DNA of 64,000 bases from Imbricaverruca yamaguchii (lineage: Eukaryota; Arthropoda; Thecostraca; Neoverrucidae): NCBI GenBank assembly GCA_034440575.1, contig JAOTOL010001336.1:590501-654500 (forward strand), read 5' to 3'. This document shows, one piece after another, positions 35,801 to 50,800 of the stretch. The notes beneath the pieces were generated by a model that was not told where the DNA came from, ran no database searches, and saw only the letters and a program-made list of their open reading frames with translations. A program made the position numbers and the translations under genes. Every line of letters starts with the position of its first letter. Position 1 is the stretch's first letter.

Positions 35801-38800
35801 CTTGGCAATATCCAATCATTGAACTATCTGAAGTAACTCAATATCATTCCCTATTGTCCTACCCTTGAGTGGGTACATATATCGTATTCAATAAGCCTAT
35901 TCCCATATTCAAAATTGCCTAGCCCACTGAAAAGTTTAGCATCTTGGTGCTGCTCTCTTTCTAACATATCTCTATCCCTGTCTAAGGAATGGTTCCATGT
36001 ATGTACACATGAGTTCAAGTGCGGTAACACGGGCAAAGTACGTTTTTCGTAAATCATTGCTCTTGGAAACTTGGACAGAATACAACTCGGCCAATTTCAT
36101 GAATAATTGCCACCCCACTTGCCATCACGTCACATCCCATCACAACAAGGTTCTTGTTTTTAGTAAGGAATTAGTTTCCTTGATGATAATATAAACTTTG
36201 CTCCACACTTGTAACACTCAGGTTGATTTCAAGGGGAGACATGAAGGAGATCACTAGCTACATCTCCTGATACGAACGTGGTACTCGCAGAATCCGTGTG
36301 TGTGTGATTAGGGTTTTAGGGCGCATCGACCATAGTAGATCATTTAGTGCCCATAACAGAACAGAGGACTACTTAGTCAGTGCCACGTTTCAGTGTTGTG
36401 ATTGGGTGACTGGTTTTTACTGACCTAAATATATCATCGAAAATCCCATCTCCCTACAGTAGCGACACACTTTTCCTAAGCAGTCTGAATCGTCTCGAAG
36501 GAGACTGGGGAATGTCCTGCTTGTTCCAAGGTACTGGGCTCTCTCCTGCGCGTAGTGCTGACATGTGAGAATGTGATGTACCGTTAGTGGAGAGCTGCAT
36601 CGTGGGCATACTGGCTGTCTTCATTTATGAGGAGGTGGCGGTGTGTGGTGTATGTGTGTCCGATTCGAAGTCGCGCGAACGCTACCTCCTCCGCTCGTAC
36701 TTTCCTGGAAGACGATGGCCAGTACGCTGTTCCTGGTTTGATTTCTTGGAGTTTGTTAGTACTTCGGCATCCCAGCTACTTTGCCATTTCTCATGCATGT
36801 ATTCTGAGATCCACGGGTAAAAATTCCGTGAAGGGAGAGGGAGGATGCGAGTGCATGGTCTATGAGCCGCCCGTTTCGCCGCTGCGTCTGCGTGTTCATT
36901 TCCCCTAATGCCAACGTGGCTCGGGATCCAACAGAAGGAAACGAATCTCCCTCCTCGTTTCAGTATGGTGAGCCGGTATAAGATGACCCGCAGAAGATCT
37001 TCCTGGGGGTTAAAACTTTCCAGTGCCGATAGGCTGTTCAAAGAGTCTGACAGTACAACACATGAGTAGTGCTCACTAACTTCAATGAAGCATAGCGCCT
37101 TGAGGATCGCAACCAGTTCCGATGTATAGACGGATGCGTTTGACGGAAGTGAGAAGGAGGCGGAGGCGTACAGACACGGGAATCACCTACACGTGGTGGA
37201 ATTGGTGGTACGGTGGGCGATGTCTCAGGAGGTCTGAGGAGGGGGGGGGGAGCGGAGCTTCCAGGTGCATGTGGGGGTGAAGAAGTTACCTGGGAAATTG
37301 TCGCTCGTGCGCTCGGGGACGCGTTGCGGCTTATGCGTCCCAAGGCTGGGGCTCCTTTGGCGGGCACTGCCGGAGCGGTCCCCCAACGGAGGCGTTACGG
37401 GGATGCGTCGCGATGGTGCACTGTTGAGCGTTGGAGAGGGAGGAGGAGGATGGGGAGGGGACGGGGAGTGGGAGGGGAGGCATGGATTGTGGGGATGCTT
37501 GGGTGGAATGGGTTGTGGGAGTGGGAGTAATGGGTTTTGTGGATGAAGAGTTCAGGACCTTGGCGATTTTTTGGGGATCGTTGTACTACCGTCCACTTCC
37601 CGCCCTCCTCGTGTGCCGCCGCCGCCGCCTCTGAAGGGACCGCGGAGGCTCGGGGAGCTACTGGCTGCGGCATCTCTATAATCTGGTCAGGCATAGACGA
37701 CGGGCATGTGGGTGGTACAGTGGCTATCTCCTCCACAGCGGAGAGGAGTACGCGCGAGATACCGAAAGATCTTAAGAAGGCACTAAGCTGGGCAAGCAGC
37801 TGCGCGGCGCTAGTAGGTTGCTGATGTTCATTGTTGGTCGGGGTACTACGCGCTTTCTGTGCATACGAAATCTTAGGGTGACTATCCTCGTATGCCTCAC
37901 GGGCTTGCCTAAAATATAAATTTCTGGTGCATTTCAAAGATAAGATCTCCTTCTCCTTGAGACAGGCTGGGCATGACCGGTCAGATGTTGTGTGAGGCAC
38001 CTGTCTTCTCCTACAGTTCACACACCATAGGCTGTCCGATTCACATATGTCGATGGTGTGATCCGCCGATCCACATCGTCCGCACGCAGGGCGTCCGCGG
38101 CAATGCTGAGTCGTGTGACCATATCGCTGGCATCTGAAACACCTCATGGGGTTGGGGACAAAAACTCTAACCTTAACTCGGACATGTCCTACTGATACTG
38201 TGGATGGCAAGTCAGTGGAGTTAAAAGTGAGAATGATCTTGTCGGTTGCATGAAGTTCCCCTCCTTTTCGCATCTTCATTCTCTGCGCCTCCAGCACACC
38301 GTATTCTGCCAATTCATCAACGATCTCTGCTTCCGTGACATCCCTCAGATCGTAGCAATTTATAACCCCTTTGCAGAAGTTCTTGGTATTGTGGGGGGGG
38401 GTGGACTTTTATTGGGATGGCGATATCTCCAGGCCCACCTGGGGTACGTATACTATACATGAATTTATCTGTGTCCAAGGCTCTCCTTCCGTCCTCTTCG
38501 TAGCGAAATTCCACCTCGATTCCTTCATCCCGTAATTTGTCACATCGCGTCACAGTTCCAAGGCGGTCACAACCTCGCTTGCGTTGGAAGGAGAGAGATG
38601 ACAGATTTATCCCTGGGTCTGTCGATTTGAACAGTAAGATGCGCGGAGTGGATATTCGTGATGTTGAGGTAGGAGTCGAGCGTTCAAAGTGCCTATATGT
38701 TTTTGGTGCGCTGTCTGGGCAAGTCATGCGTGCTGAATTCGCCACTGAGCCCTGGCTTACATCACGGAGGCACGTGGTCTGGTCCTCGTGAGATGAACCA

Positions 38801-41800
38801 GGAAATGGTTTGCGTTAGGTGTATCCATGTGAGGTTATGTTTGTTCAGCTCCACGCGACCCCCCACCCCTCTGGGGGCCCTACTGGGGGGACGCATGTAT
38901 CCCGTACGAGGGAGGACGCCAGACGTCCGCTGAGCGATACGGGGCAGGCGGTGCTTTCGCCCGGCCGGGAGAGAGACTCACCACCCCGACCGGGATCCAG
39001 CACCGCCCACCCCTCGACCACAGCCGGCCGGGCCAGCAGACACTGGGAAGAATCCCAGGTCCCCGGCCCGAGGCGACCAGCCACTTCGCCCGCGTGAGGC
39101 CCCGCGGGCCCGCCCGCCACTCCGGGATATCAGGACCAAAGAGTCCCCGTCCCAAGAGTCCCAAGAGACCCAGTTGGCCCCCCGCCACAACTCGCACCGT
39201 GCGACGGGGGACCTCAACCTCCGGGACTCAGTCAACCCCGGGGGACGGGCCGAGGTGGCGCGGCTACCCCGATAAAACGGAGCTGGTGGGCAGGACCGGG
39301 GAGGTTTCCCTGCATGCTCATAGTAGGGATAGTTGGTGCTGTAAGGCTAGGTGAAGGATATGGATTGGGATGAGATGGGCATTGGAATGAGAGGGTATGG
39401 ATGGAAGGACGAGTTAGGCACTCTTAGTCTCACCCCTCCCCGGTATGATGGTCGCCAGGTCTTTGGGGCACTCAATATCCCCCGAACACAAAAAGGTGGT
39501 GCCTCATCGGGGGGGGGTGGCTCGCAGAATCCGATATTTTGTTGTCAGCTGTGAATCCGTGATCCATACCATTAGCTTCACACTTCTGAGCCGATTTGAC
39601 ACGTCAAGGAATGGGCTGTTGGAGACTCCGAATACATCCAGCAATGTATGTTCAATTAAGCTGAAGAAGCAATGGGATTCCGAGCTACATGTACACAGCA
39701 CATCCGGCACACAGTCTCAGGGCGCAAATCCAGTCGTGATTGTAGTATTTTTATCCAAGGTGTGTTTGCCATCTGTCCATGCCTGTCTGCAGTAAAGATT
39801 GTATGTTTACATAGCTGCCTACAGACAGGCGCTTCAAGCAAATACCGCGTACCCATATAATATCTCGCAACAAATACCTGGCATACGGCCGAGAAGTTCT
39901 CAGGAATGAACCATCACCGGTTCGTTCGAATAATAGGCGGACCAGTGTGTCTGCTCACGACGACTCGTCGACCGGCTGGCGGTTTCGTTTGGCGCCCGAT
40001 ATAATGCGGTACTGGACCGTATGCTGTACTCACGACGGCTCACCGACCGGCTGGCGGTGTCTCTTGGCGCCCGATATAATGCGGTACTGGACCGTGTGCT
40101 GTACTCACGACGGCTCGCCGACCGGCTGGCGGTGTCTCTTGGCGCCCGATATAATGCGGTACTGGACCGCATGCTGTACTCACGACGGTTCGTCGACCGG
40201 CTGGCGGTGTCTCTTGGCGCCCGATATAATGCGGTACTGGGTGTGCTCCGACGGCTCGCCGACCGGCTGGGGTGGCGCCCGATATAATGCGGTACTGGAC
40301 CGTGTGTTGTACTCACGACGGCTCGCCGACCGGCTGGCGGTGTCTCTTGGCGCCCGATATGATGCGGTACTGGACCGTATGCTGTACTCCGACGGTTCGT
40401 GACCGGCTGGGGTGTTCTTGGGCCGATATATTGGTTATTGGTATGCTGTACTCACGACGGTTCGTCGACCGGCTGGCGGTGTCTCTTGGCGCCCGATATG
40501 ATGCGGTACTGGACCGTATGCTGTACTCACGACGGTTCGTCGACCGGCTGGCGGTGTCTCTTGGCGCCCGATATGATGCGGTACTGGACCGTGTGTTGTA
40601 CTCACGACGGTTCGTCGACCGGCTGGCGGTGTCTCTTGCGCCCGATATGATGCGGTACTGGACCGTGTGTTGTACTACGACGGTTCGTCGACCGGCTGGC
40701 GGTGTCTCTTGGCGCCCGATATGATGCGGTACTGGACCGTATGCTGTACTCACGACGGTTCGTCGACCGGCTGGCGGTGTTCTTGGCGCCCGATATGATG
40801 CGGTACTGGACCGTATGCTGTACTCACGACGGTTCGTCGACCGGCTGGCGGTGTCTCTTGGCGCCCGATATGATGCGGTACTGGACCGTATGCTGTACTC
40901 ACGACGGTTCGTCGACCGGCTGGCGGTGTCTCTTGGCGCCCGATATGATGCGGTACTGGACCGTATGCTGTACTCACGACGGTTCGTCGACCGGCTGGCG
41001 GTGTCTCTTGGCGCCCGATATAATGCGGTACTGGACCGTATGCTGTACTCACGACGGTTCGTCGACCGGCTGGCGGTGTCTCTTGGCGCCCGATATGATG
41101 CGGTACTGGACCGTATGCTGTACTCACGACGGTTCGTCGACCGGCTGGCGGTGTCTCTTGGCGCCCGATATGATGCGGTACTGGACCGTATGCTGTACTC
41201 ACGACGGTTCGTCGACCGGCTGGCGGTGTCTCTTGGCGCCCGATATGATGCGGTACTGGACCGTATGCTGTACTCACGACGGTTCGTCGACCGGCTGGCG
41301 GTGTCTCTTGGCGCCCGATATAATGCGGTACTGGACCGTATGCTGTACTCACGACGGTTCGTCGACCGGCTGGCGGTGTCTCTTGGCGCCCGATATGATG
41401 CGGTACTGGACCGTATGCTGTACTCACGACGGTTCGTCGACCGGCTGGCGGTGTCTCTTGGCGCCCGATATGATGCGGTACTGGACCGTATGCTGTACTC
41501 ACGACGGTTCGTCGACCGGCTGGCGGTGTCTCTTGGCGCCCGATATGATGCGGTACTGGACCGTGTGTTGTACTCACGACGGCTCGCCGACCGGCTGGCG
41601 GTGTCTCTTGGCGCCCGATATGATGCGGTACTGGACCGTATGGTGGTTGGCCTGCAGGTGCTTCAGCGAGCGCGACTGGCAGCCGGCCCACTCGGTGATG
41701 TCGTACACGGCGCCGTCCATGCAGGCGTAGTAGCGCCACAGCAGCCCCAGCCAGCTGGACTCGGCCCAGATGTCGCCCTGCATCGGAACGGATATGGTAG

Positions 41801-44800
41801 CATCGCAACAACACCAGCCACCAATAGCCGGACTCCGTCCAGATGTCGCCCTGTAGCAGAGCAGATATGATATGATGGTGTCACAGAAGCCTCAACCAGC
41901 CGGATACGCCTCAGTGTCAGCCTGAAGCCACATACAAGAGAGTCCTGGAATTCGTTTTTCGTAGAGTGGAGGTAGCAGGTGAAGACGTCAAAAACAAAGT
42001 ATGATGAGGTCGACACAATTTGGCACAATTTGATGCGATATGGCAGGAAAACATTCGGACAAAATATGATTACGACAAATGACATGCGCTGGCAAGACTG
42101 ATGGCATGTATGCTCGGAATCGGGTACATGAAAAAGTAGCAGATAACATAGTTGAATGCTGTACGGCTCGATGGAAATCGAATCAGAAAATCAACTCAGC
42201 CCACAGGTGAACCCTATGCTCTGTAAGCTCCGTCTCGGGGGGGGGGGGGGGTTGATAGCCCCCTACCCTACGAAGGTTTCCCGCCCATAATGGAAGAACG
42301 GCGTGAGGCAACGCGCCGAAATCTGACATACCTTTTACCACATCAATTTGGCATGTTGCGTGGAAATTTTGAGGTCAGGTCATCAAGGGTCAACGAGTTA
42401 GTAAAGATCAAATGAGGTCACCTCCAGAAAAGTTCAACCAGTCGTCGCGCTATAACGGATAAAGATATTCGCATGAAACTTTCAGCGTTTGCTTATCTCT
42501 AGGGATGAAACAAAACGCACCAGATAATTTTGTTTTCGTTTTTCATGACCAGTTTTGCATATTCGCACATCAGGAATAAAATTGAAGATTCTGGCTAGAG
42601 TAAGCATGTATATGAGAGTAAGTTGACTTCAAACAACGTTTTGCTGTCCGCCCTATCCATTAGACAAGAAATGAAAGCATTGAAAACTAAATTTTTTGGA
42701 ATTTGAAGAAAATATAATTTTGACATTGGGGTCGGCACACATCTTAGGGTCATGGTTGATATCGCGTTGCTTTTCTGATTTCAAATAATGATTTGTGTTT
42801 TTCGAACCTCCCGAAATGAGCTCCCCAGATTCAAAAACATATCAGTCGTGCAAAAAAAATGGCGTCACTTTTGGGGGACAACATTTCGGGGGTGGCTTCT
42901 GGCCCCCTCGTCGAGCGTTTTCCGATGGCACGTTTCGTTTTTGTGCGACGCTTAGTTTGCAGATTAGAGGGGGGTTGTATGAACTCCCGAGACGGGGTGT
43001 GAAGATCCGACCGGAAAGACAAAAACCGCAAACGCTGACGGGATATAACAAGGATTGGATTGGATTGGATTGGAGTTTAGGGGCGCGTCGACATCTAGGG
43101 TCCATCTAGGGTCATTTTGCGCCCATAAATAAATTGTAATCAATCTACGGCGCTGCTATCATAGCTCACTATCCATCTTCACGGGTGGGGGTATATCACG
43201 TCAAGGCGAGCTTGTCGAATGAAAATAAAAATATTCCCAGACGCCACGGCCTCGGAGTCGTTCCCTATAAGCATACGTAAAGGAGAGTCGGTATTCAACC
43301 GTCCTAAAATCTGGCGTCGTAGAGGATCTAGCAGTGTACAGCCAACTAAAACATGGTACACGGTAAGCGGGTTAGGACAGCGCGGACATACGGGACGGTC
43401 ATTACCGGTCAACATATAGCTATGTGTTGCAAAGGTATGACCTATTCTCAATCGACAAAGTATTACTTCTTCCCGACGTTTGGTTCGGTGAGAGGATAGC
43501 TATTTTCCTAATGTCGGTTTTAAAACCCTGAGCTTACTACACTTCGAATTCCAAGATCGTTGCCATTCTGACTGTATACTTGACAATATAGTAGGGTATA
43601 TATCTCTTGGGGGAAGCCGTAGATGGACCACACGGCCATTGCTAATGGCGTCTTTGGCGGTTATGTCAGCAGCTTCGTTTCCCGCGAGTCCATACTATTT
43701 TCATAATCCTCCGAACAAATCGGTTATCCTGGTTAAAGATGTTCAGTGCCTGGAGACTGCTCAGAGTCTGTGAAAACCACATGCTTTGCGGACCGGTCTT
43801 TCCGTATAAAATAGAGGGCTTGCAGAATGGCATACAGTTCGGCAGTAAAAATCGAAGGATATAACAAGGAACTGACGGGTGTCGCTTTCCACGCAAATTC
43901 GGAATTCCAATGCATTGCATGCACGCAAATAAGAGGCTTATATGCGGAAATGCTCGCAGATACAAATTATGAAGTACTGACAATATAGAACGCCTGCACA
44001 AACTTCACACGGCTTCACTGAGACTAGTCAGCTGTCTCAAGAGAGTACGTAGACCTCACTGTGAAATACGCGCCATAACATCACTTGCATACAAGTAATG
44101 CTACATCATTGAAACCAGCAATTCATTTTGTGTAGGGGAGGGAGCTTCAGAGCGCATAGACGGGCATTGTGGGTGCACAAATGACAATGCCCACCAATTT
44201 CTAAAATCTCAAGACTCAGAGCTAAGTACAGTATTCGCTAAATCAGCTAAATAAAATATACGAGCTCGAACAACTTTGGTGAAGTTTGATCACACCTTGA
44301 CCCCAGATGGCCTCCAGCGAGCACGCAAACGGTCGTGCAGTCGATCGACGATAAGGCCCGGCCAGACATCTGGCAATGAAAAATAACTCCTTCACCAGAG
44401 CCTCGGCCGGTTTAATAAGCACTGCATACAAACTAAACACTCGCAGGTCAGTGACATTTCAGCTCCAATTTTGCCTACTTCTATATATTACACATGTTGC
44501 ATGACACGTGATACTTTATTACACAAACAATCAAGATGTCGTATACATTTTAAAGGATCAAACAAATACTTCGTAGGATCCTTACCAGTAAAAACTGGTA
44601 AAACAATGCTTGACATTTCGGTTTTACCAATGTCAAAAACCAGTAAACACATATTTTGTGGTATACACTGCGAACCCTTATTGGTCGCAAACCACCAAGA
44701 CATTTTTGTAGAACAGAACTCAGCACAATCGCATTCCCTTCACAACATTATTTACGGATTTTAAAAATATATCGTGGTCTGTCGCCATGCACCACGGGTG

Positions 44801-47800
44801 TTACCAGCTTGCACTAAATGACGCAGGCCAGAGCATGGACAATTCCTTATAGTCTGCTCTTTCCATGAAATCCATGAAATCTTGGCGCGGATTTCGTGAG
44901 GAATAGACACAGGACGACATACGCAGTCAGATGCTGCAGGATCAATAACTTCAGCAAACACAGGCAAGTGGCCTGGCCAATTCTGTGCCCCTGGCCTGCC
45001 AGGGCTGGGACGGTTGGATATATATATGTCGTAGTTCCGGATTTTGAGAGGATAATTTTGGTGTTATTGGATTGGGAGAGAAGAACTTTTTTTTCAACAG
45101 GCTCGTCTTTTCATGTGCTTCTGAAATGAGCTCCAAAATTTGTACATTCAATTTTGCAATACTGGAATTAGGAATAATGTGAACAAAAATTGCAAAACAC
45201 GAAATGCTGAGCAAATTTTTCATAAATATACCACTTACTATTATTGGAATTAAATGGGTTCATAAGCCTTAGGTTTGAACATTTTCTTCGAACACGAATA
45301 ATCTTGTTCAATATACTTGACAATAGCACGGGTGGATTTAGTTTGACATATTCGAGCTCAGAGGGGAAAGAAGAGGGCATTTTTCCTGAGTGAATGACGA
45401 CCTGAATCAGTGTCCTAAAATTACTTTTTCAGTACCTGTGCGGATGAAAAACAAAAGTACAAAAGAGAAAGTGAAAGGTGAAAAACGATGAATAGATGCA
45501 TCATGATGAAAACCCAGATGGCGTCATCATACTAATAAAATGAACACATGGCCAGAGTATCAAACATAATCATACAAATTTGGACAAATTGTATGTTGCG
45601 TGCACTCTTCCTGAACCACATTGTTGAGATCAGTACCTTCACATGCTTCTCACTTTGCTTCTCCCTTTCTTTATTCAGTTCATGAATGTAGCACGGCGCT
45701 TGAAATGGAACAGACAATTCCATTGTTTGGTACTTCTTCACATTAATCTTACCGCACATGTCGGAAGGACACCTGTGCACCGTCCTATCAAAGACCTACA
45801 TTGCATGTTATACTTGGACGTGTTTGTTTCACCTCTGCATGTAGGGTGCTTGATGGCTGTGGTTTTCCTCAATGCGTATGATGGCAGACCGTGATGCGTG
45901 CAAAGGTGCAAAGGTGCAAAGGTAAATGCGAAGTAATTGACTGTTCCGTCCCTTGGAGAAGATAAATGTCGCGCATCTAGGACCTGCCACTTAAACCTGC
46001 ATGCACAACGCGGATGTTGGCCTCACCCAAATGCCATGAGCTGCATGTGGGTGTATTTGATTGGTTGGCATTGTGTTACAGGTACCACCCACCTTGCCAC
46101 TGCCTCGCTGACCAGTCCTCACCATGCAGACCTGATCACAAAGCCTACATCCCTGGGTGGCGGTGCTGACCTATGCAATCCAAGATAACTGTCATCATAC
46201 CTGTGACCCGTCACGTCCTCAAATACTGAACCAGTGCCCGCAGAACGACCGTATCACAGTGTCTGTGTCTGACAGCACTTTCGAAGCATCTGCCCGCATA
46301 TTTCTACGTCTGCTTTTCGGCTGTAACTGGAGCTGTAACTACGGCAATGTCACTAATACTGACATTGCTTTTGTTTTGCTTTTTGTGATGTGTTTATGTC
46401 CTTAATCCTTCGGTCTCAAGGGAACATCATCTCTGGTGAAGGCCATGCCGCAACTCGATCAAACAGCTGGACTTTGTAAATAAACAATACAGCACAACCG
46501 TCAACATTTAATATCAGAGTGAAATGAGGCATCTGAACAGTCAGCACCGATGCCATCAACGGAAGCACCAACCAAGCCAATAACAACTTTTAATTGTGCA
46601 TGGCTGAACTTCGAAGCGATATGCGCGAGTGTGACTGGAAATGTGGATAGTTTTTACGAATACCAGTCAACAGCGAAACCAAAATTGTACTATCTCACGG
46701 AGATAATTATTTCGCATATCCCAAATGCGACTTGGATTCAACAGAAGCAATAACAAAATTTCTGGCCACATTTTAAATAGTGGAGCTTGATCCCTTATAG
46801 CTATGAAAAAGTTGGTAATATTTAGAGAGTGCAAAAGAGGATTAGTAATTTGAGCAACGTAGCATATGAGACGAGATTAAAAAAGATACGAATGTGTGTA
46901 CACTTAGATACAGAAAAATAAGGGGAGGTCTCATCAAGGTATTTAAATTTATACATGGTCAGCAAGCAACAGATACATCTCTAGGATAATACAAATTATG
47001 CAATTAGTTAATAGAGACCACCAATTGAAAATCAAAGTTAATCATATCAGGATAAAGACAAGACAGTTTTTCTTTACTAGCAGGGTAGTTAACATTGGAA
47101 CCAGCTATCACTCACAATTGGCATTGCCAGTATGCAGAGCAATCTATAAAATAGCATAAACTGGTATTAAAGGGAGAAAATAATTTCCTTTCATTATTTC
47201 ATGGATATCTAATTGACAAATGTTGTGGACAACTAGTTCCTAATGTCCACAAAGTGGAACCAAACTGGCACCTGTCAGGGCCATAAGGAACATTTTTTAT
47301 GTGGAGGCGGGGGAGGCAGCAGGATGTACCATGAGACTGAAATACTTTTTTACTGGGGGTGGGGTGGGGGGGGGGGGAGGAGATGAAAAGATGCCAGATA
47401 TTGCCCACCAGCTTCAAAGCGAGGGGGGGGGGGACTGCCCTGTCCCTATGCCATTGGCCCCAGTGGCTCATAGTTGCATTATCTTTCATGTTTCTTTGGC
47501 TACTTATTTTAGCTACTTCTTCGGTAAATTCATAGTTTCTTTTAAACTTGTCCTCATGCCAATATAATTGGGTGCTGGATTCATAATTTCTGCTCTGTCC
47601 ACACCTTGCAACATGCTAAGGCTCCTCCCCTGTAGGGATATTCAGCATCACATAATTCAGTGTCAAATAGGGTCAGATACAGGAATTTACAGGGTGTGTG
47701 TGGCTGAGCTGTGGGGCTGGTGGAGGCTAAAGATGTGCTGGGGTGGCACTAACTTGCCTTCCTAGGAAGCGGGGACCAAAGGGGAGGGGTGCACTCCCTT

Positions 47801-50800
47801 TTCACCCACTTTTCCCATTCACAACAAAGCAGAACAACCTTAGAATCAACTCGCCCTACCTTGATCATATGCTTTCCTTCGAACAGCACATGCAGATCTG
47901 CCACTAATATATCACCAATGTAAATTGAGATATGCCTCATCTACATTGTACCACACACCTGTGCAACGTAGGCTGAGGTAGTTAACTCGGCTCAATGCAG
48001 TACACATAGAACTCACGTTGCACTACATGCACGTGTATGCCAAATGCAAGGCAATGAAAACAATTGAATGTAACCAAAATTCAGCACAGTAATGTTTTGC
48101 ACCTTCGTGACAAATTATAGTGCCATAGGACACAATGCACACTTCGCAATGTTTTAACATTTAACCTGCACGGCTGGGAGAGCTATTATACTGGAAAGGA
48201 CCTGGAACAATATAAAGAACACCATGAAAAAACTAGGTTCAAATATTTTCATTACAAGGGAGAATTATGGCATTCAGGTTGTTACCTGTGATGAAGGAAA
48301 AAGCCAGTGAGCTATCGACAAATGGCAATTGAAAAACACCATAATTTTCACTTAAATGTGCACGTGTTGGGTATTTTGTGTGCTCAAATCAGAAAATGAA
48401 CTTGAAATAATTATATTTTTGTTCACTTATAGTATTTCCGAGCCATATCACCAAGGAACTGGCCTCCATTTACAGCATACTTTCCAAGCATCCACACGTC
48501 AGAAGCTCTTGCGTTGAGAAAAATATGGCACATAAGAAAATCCTTCGGAAGTGGTTTGGTGCAAATTTCCACGCACTAAAATGAACGGAGAGTTGGGAAA
48601 TCCCAGTTGTGCGATTTATTCGTAGCACTTCCGTATATCAAGCCCCGCGTTTACCTTGATTTTTCATCCTTCAGACTGGCCGAAAAATCCCACAGATGAA
48701 CATATGAAAAATGTATTGTACCGCGCGCGGCAGAGCGCTATTGTCCTTTTACAATGTGCAGAAAATGATGAGACGTTCAAATATTTGCTTTGATCTTTGA
48801 TTTATCCATCATACTCGCCAGTATTCATCCACAAATTCACCTGTATTTTCATGTGTTTTTCATCCTCCTGAAATGTGCCAGCTTTAGGATGAAATTATTC
48901 ATCCCATGTTCTTGATAAACAATGTTTGATAATATTTGCAGTATTTGTGCAATTTATTTATGTAAGGTTAATATAAATGAAGAAACAATTCTCACTTTAT
49001 TTCCCTGTTTAAATCTGAAGAGAATCATATATTAATATCGGAACATTTTAGCAATTCTATTTTTGTTTAAAATACATGCCTACAATTGTGACGCACACAA
49101 GACTTCGAAAAACAAACCTGAGCCCTCGTAAGTCGCTGAATAGGATCGAGGTTTGGGTATTTCTGTATTTATTAATGTAGATTTGTATGCTTGCATTCTT
49201 TGCCTGTAATCAGTGCCGAGATACTACTCAGTCATGATATTCAATGCTGTTAAGGGTTCAGCTCATGGGTCGATGCAGCCAGCCGGTTGTCATTCAGATT
49301 GGGTTGTGTAAGATTTAATAAATCGCTGACGCAAAATACCTGATTTGTATGGTTTAGGTGCAAGCTCTAATTGAAAACAATATTTTTTTCTTCAAATAAA
49401 ATGTTCCCTGTTTTTCTGAAGAGCTTGAGCAAAGGATAATTTTAGTTGAAATCAGGCTATATATGCTGGTAATGCCCCATTCCTTTGCTCAAAATCCTGC
49501 CTGCATTAACTGACAATTACTTGACAAGGATGAAAACATTGCAAACATGCACTTTATTTCCATCACAACAACCACCATCTGTGTTGTAATATGTTTACAA
49601 AAAGATGAAAGTCATCACCAAGGATGAAAACCTAAAACTTCCATTAACTGTGACTTTCCATTCAAAATGGTGATTTTTTTTTGCACTGTGATCTGAATGA
49701 CAAAATTCCTGGACAAGTTATTCATCCATTTCGGGACAATTTAATCACACGTTTTTTTCTAGCTCTGGAACCAATTCACGAGTATCGCCGAGTCCGGGTC
49801 ACTCACCTCCCTGGCGGCGTGCTGAATCTTGCAGGTCGCACAGTCCCGAGCGGCGTAGCAGGGTCGTTGCGTCTTGGTGCGCCGGTGTCGTCGGTTACAG
49901 TTGTTACATCTGACGCAAACAAGGCCAGCCGACCCTCAGCATAGAGACAACACCGCACACAAGGCGTTGTTCTCTGGGTACCAAAGGTCCTGGGTTCAAC
50001 ACTCGCATCACTTATAACATTTTCTAATCACGCGGTCCACCGGGGAAACAGTATGGGTGGCCCCACAGGCCATGATCATGCATAAAGTTCGTCGTGAAAC
50101 GCATAATAAACAATAAACAACACCGTACACAGGCACACACGCGACAAAAACGCGACAGGAAACACATCTACGTATTGTTGTCAAGGAAAAGTGCTGCACG
50201 TACACAAAACCTCTACTGAAACTCGTTCTATGTTTGTGGTTTAGAGTGCTTCGTTGCATGAAGAACAGGCACCAGTCCAATTCTGCAGATTTTGCGCCAA
50301 TCCTGAGGAGACCAACCCGACTCACAACATATACACCAATTCTGATGATACTAGTCTCTGCCATTACGGAAAGGTAGCTGACCTGAGCGTATTCTGCGTC
50401 TCCTCGATTTTCTCGCGCAGACGCGTCATGAGCTCCTCAGTGTAGATTCGGAACGCCTGATCGATATCTTGACGCTCCTTGGCCTGCGAGTCAAACGCAG
50501 CCCGCTGGTCCTGCCCACCACAGACCACGGCGTTACGGAATGGTAGTGATCTCGAGTTGCGCACAGATAAGGTGTCGGGTGTAAAACTACCAGGGACGTA
50601 CAGTAGCGTCAGGGAAGACAGGCCTGATGCAACCATATAAGCGTTGTTAAATACATTTTGACGTTCATCACTGAGCAGAAATAGTGTCGCGTAACAAGAT
50701 GCGTGATGAGGCTCAAGTGAATAAAATATTCCTTTGAAATGCTGGGAAGATGCAGCGTGGGGAAAGCATTCAAATGTTCCCAAATATAAAGCATGAAGGT

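Larger units (their letters stand above)
36297..38760 (-). mobile_element. LINE copy with internal deletion (Gag then RNase H, no RT)
   Basis: Minus strand, 5' to 3': a Gag-like ORF1, then an RNase H domain, then a C-terminal CPRCSSPLTVHHILTC motif near 36540-36590, then a 3' tail with a hairpin motif and simple repeat at 36297-36353. The endonuclease and reverse transcriptase expected between ORF1 and RNase H are missing. The combination of CCHC Gag and RNase H suggests the I/R1 group. It lies in the last intron of DNAJC14, in the same orientation. Confidence 0.8.

Noticed and set aside
40702..41870. Plus-strand frames of 342 and 351 codons and a minus-strand frame of 354 codons
   Set aside because: All come from the 75-bp repeat, which is a multiple of three. 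Only the DNAJC14 exon-7 frame at the right end has family similarity.
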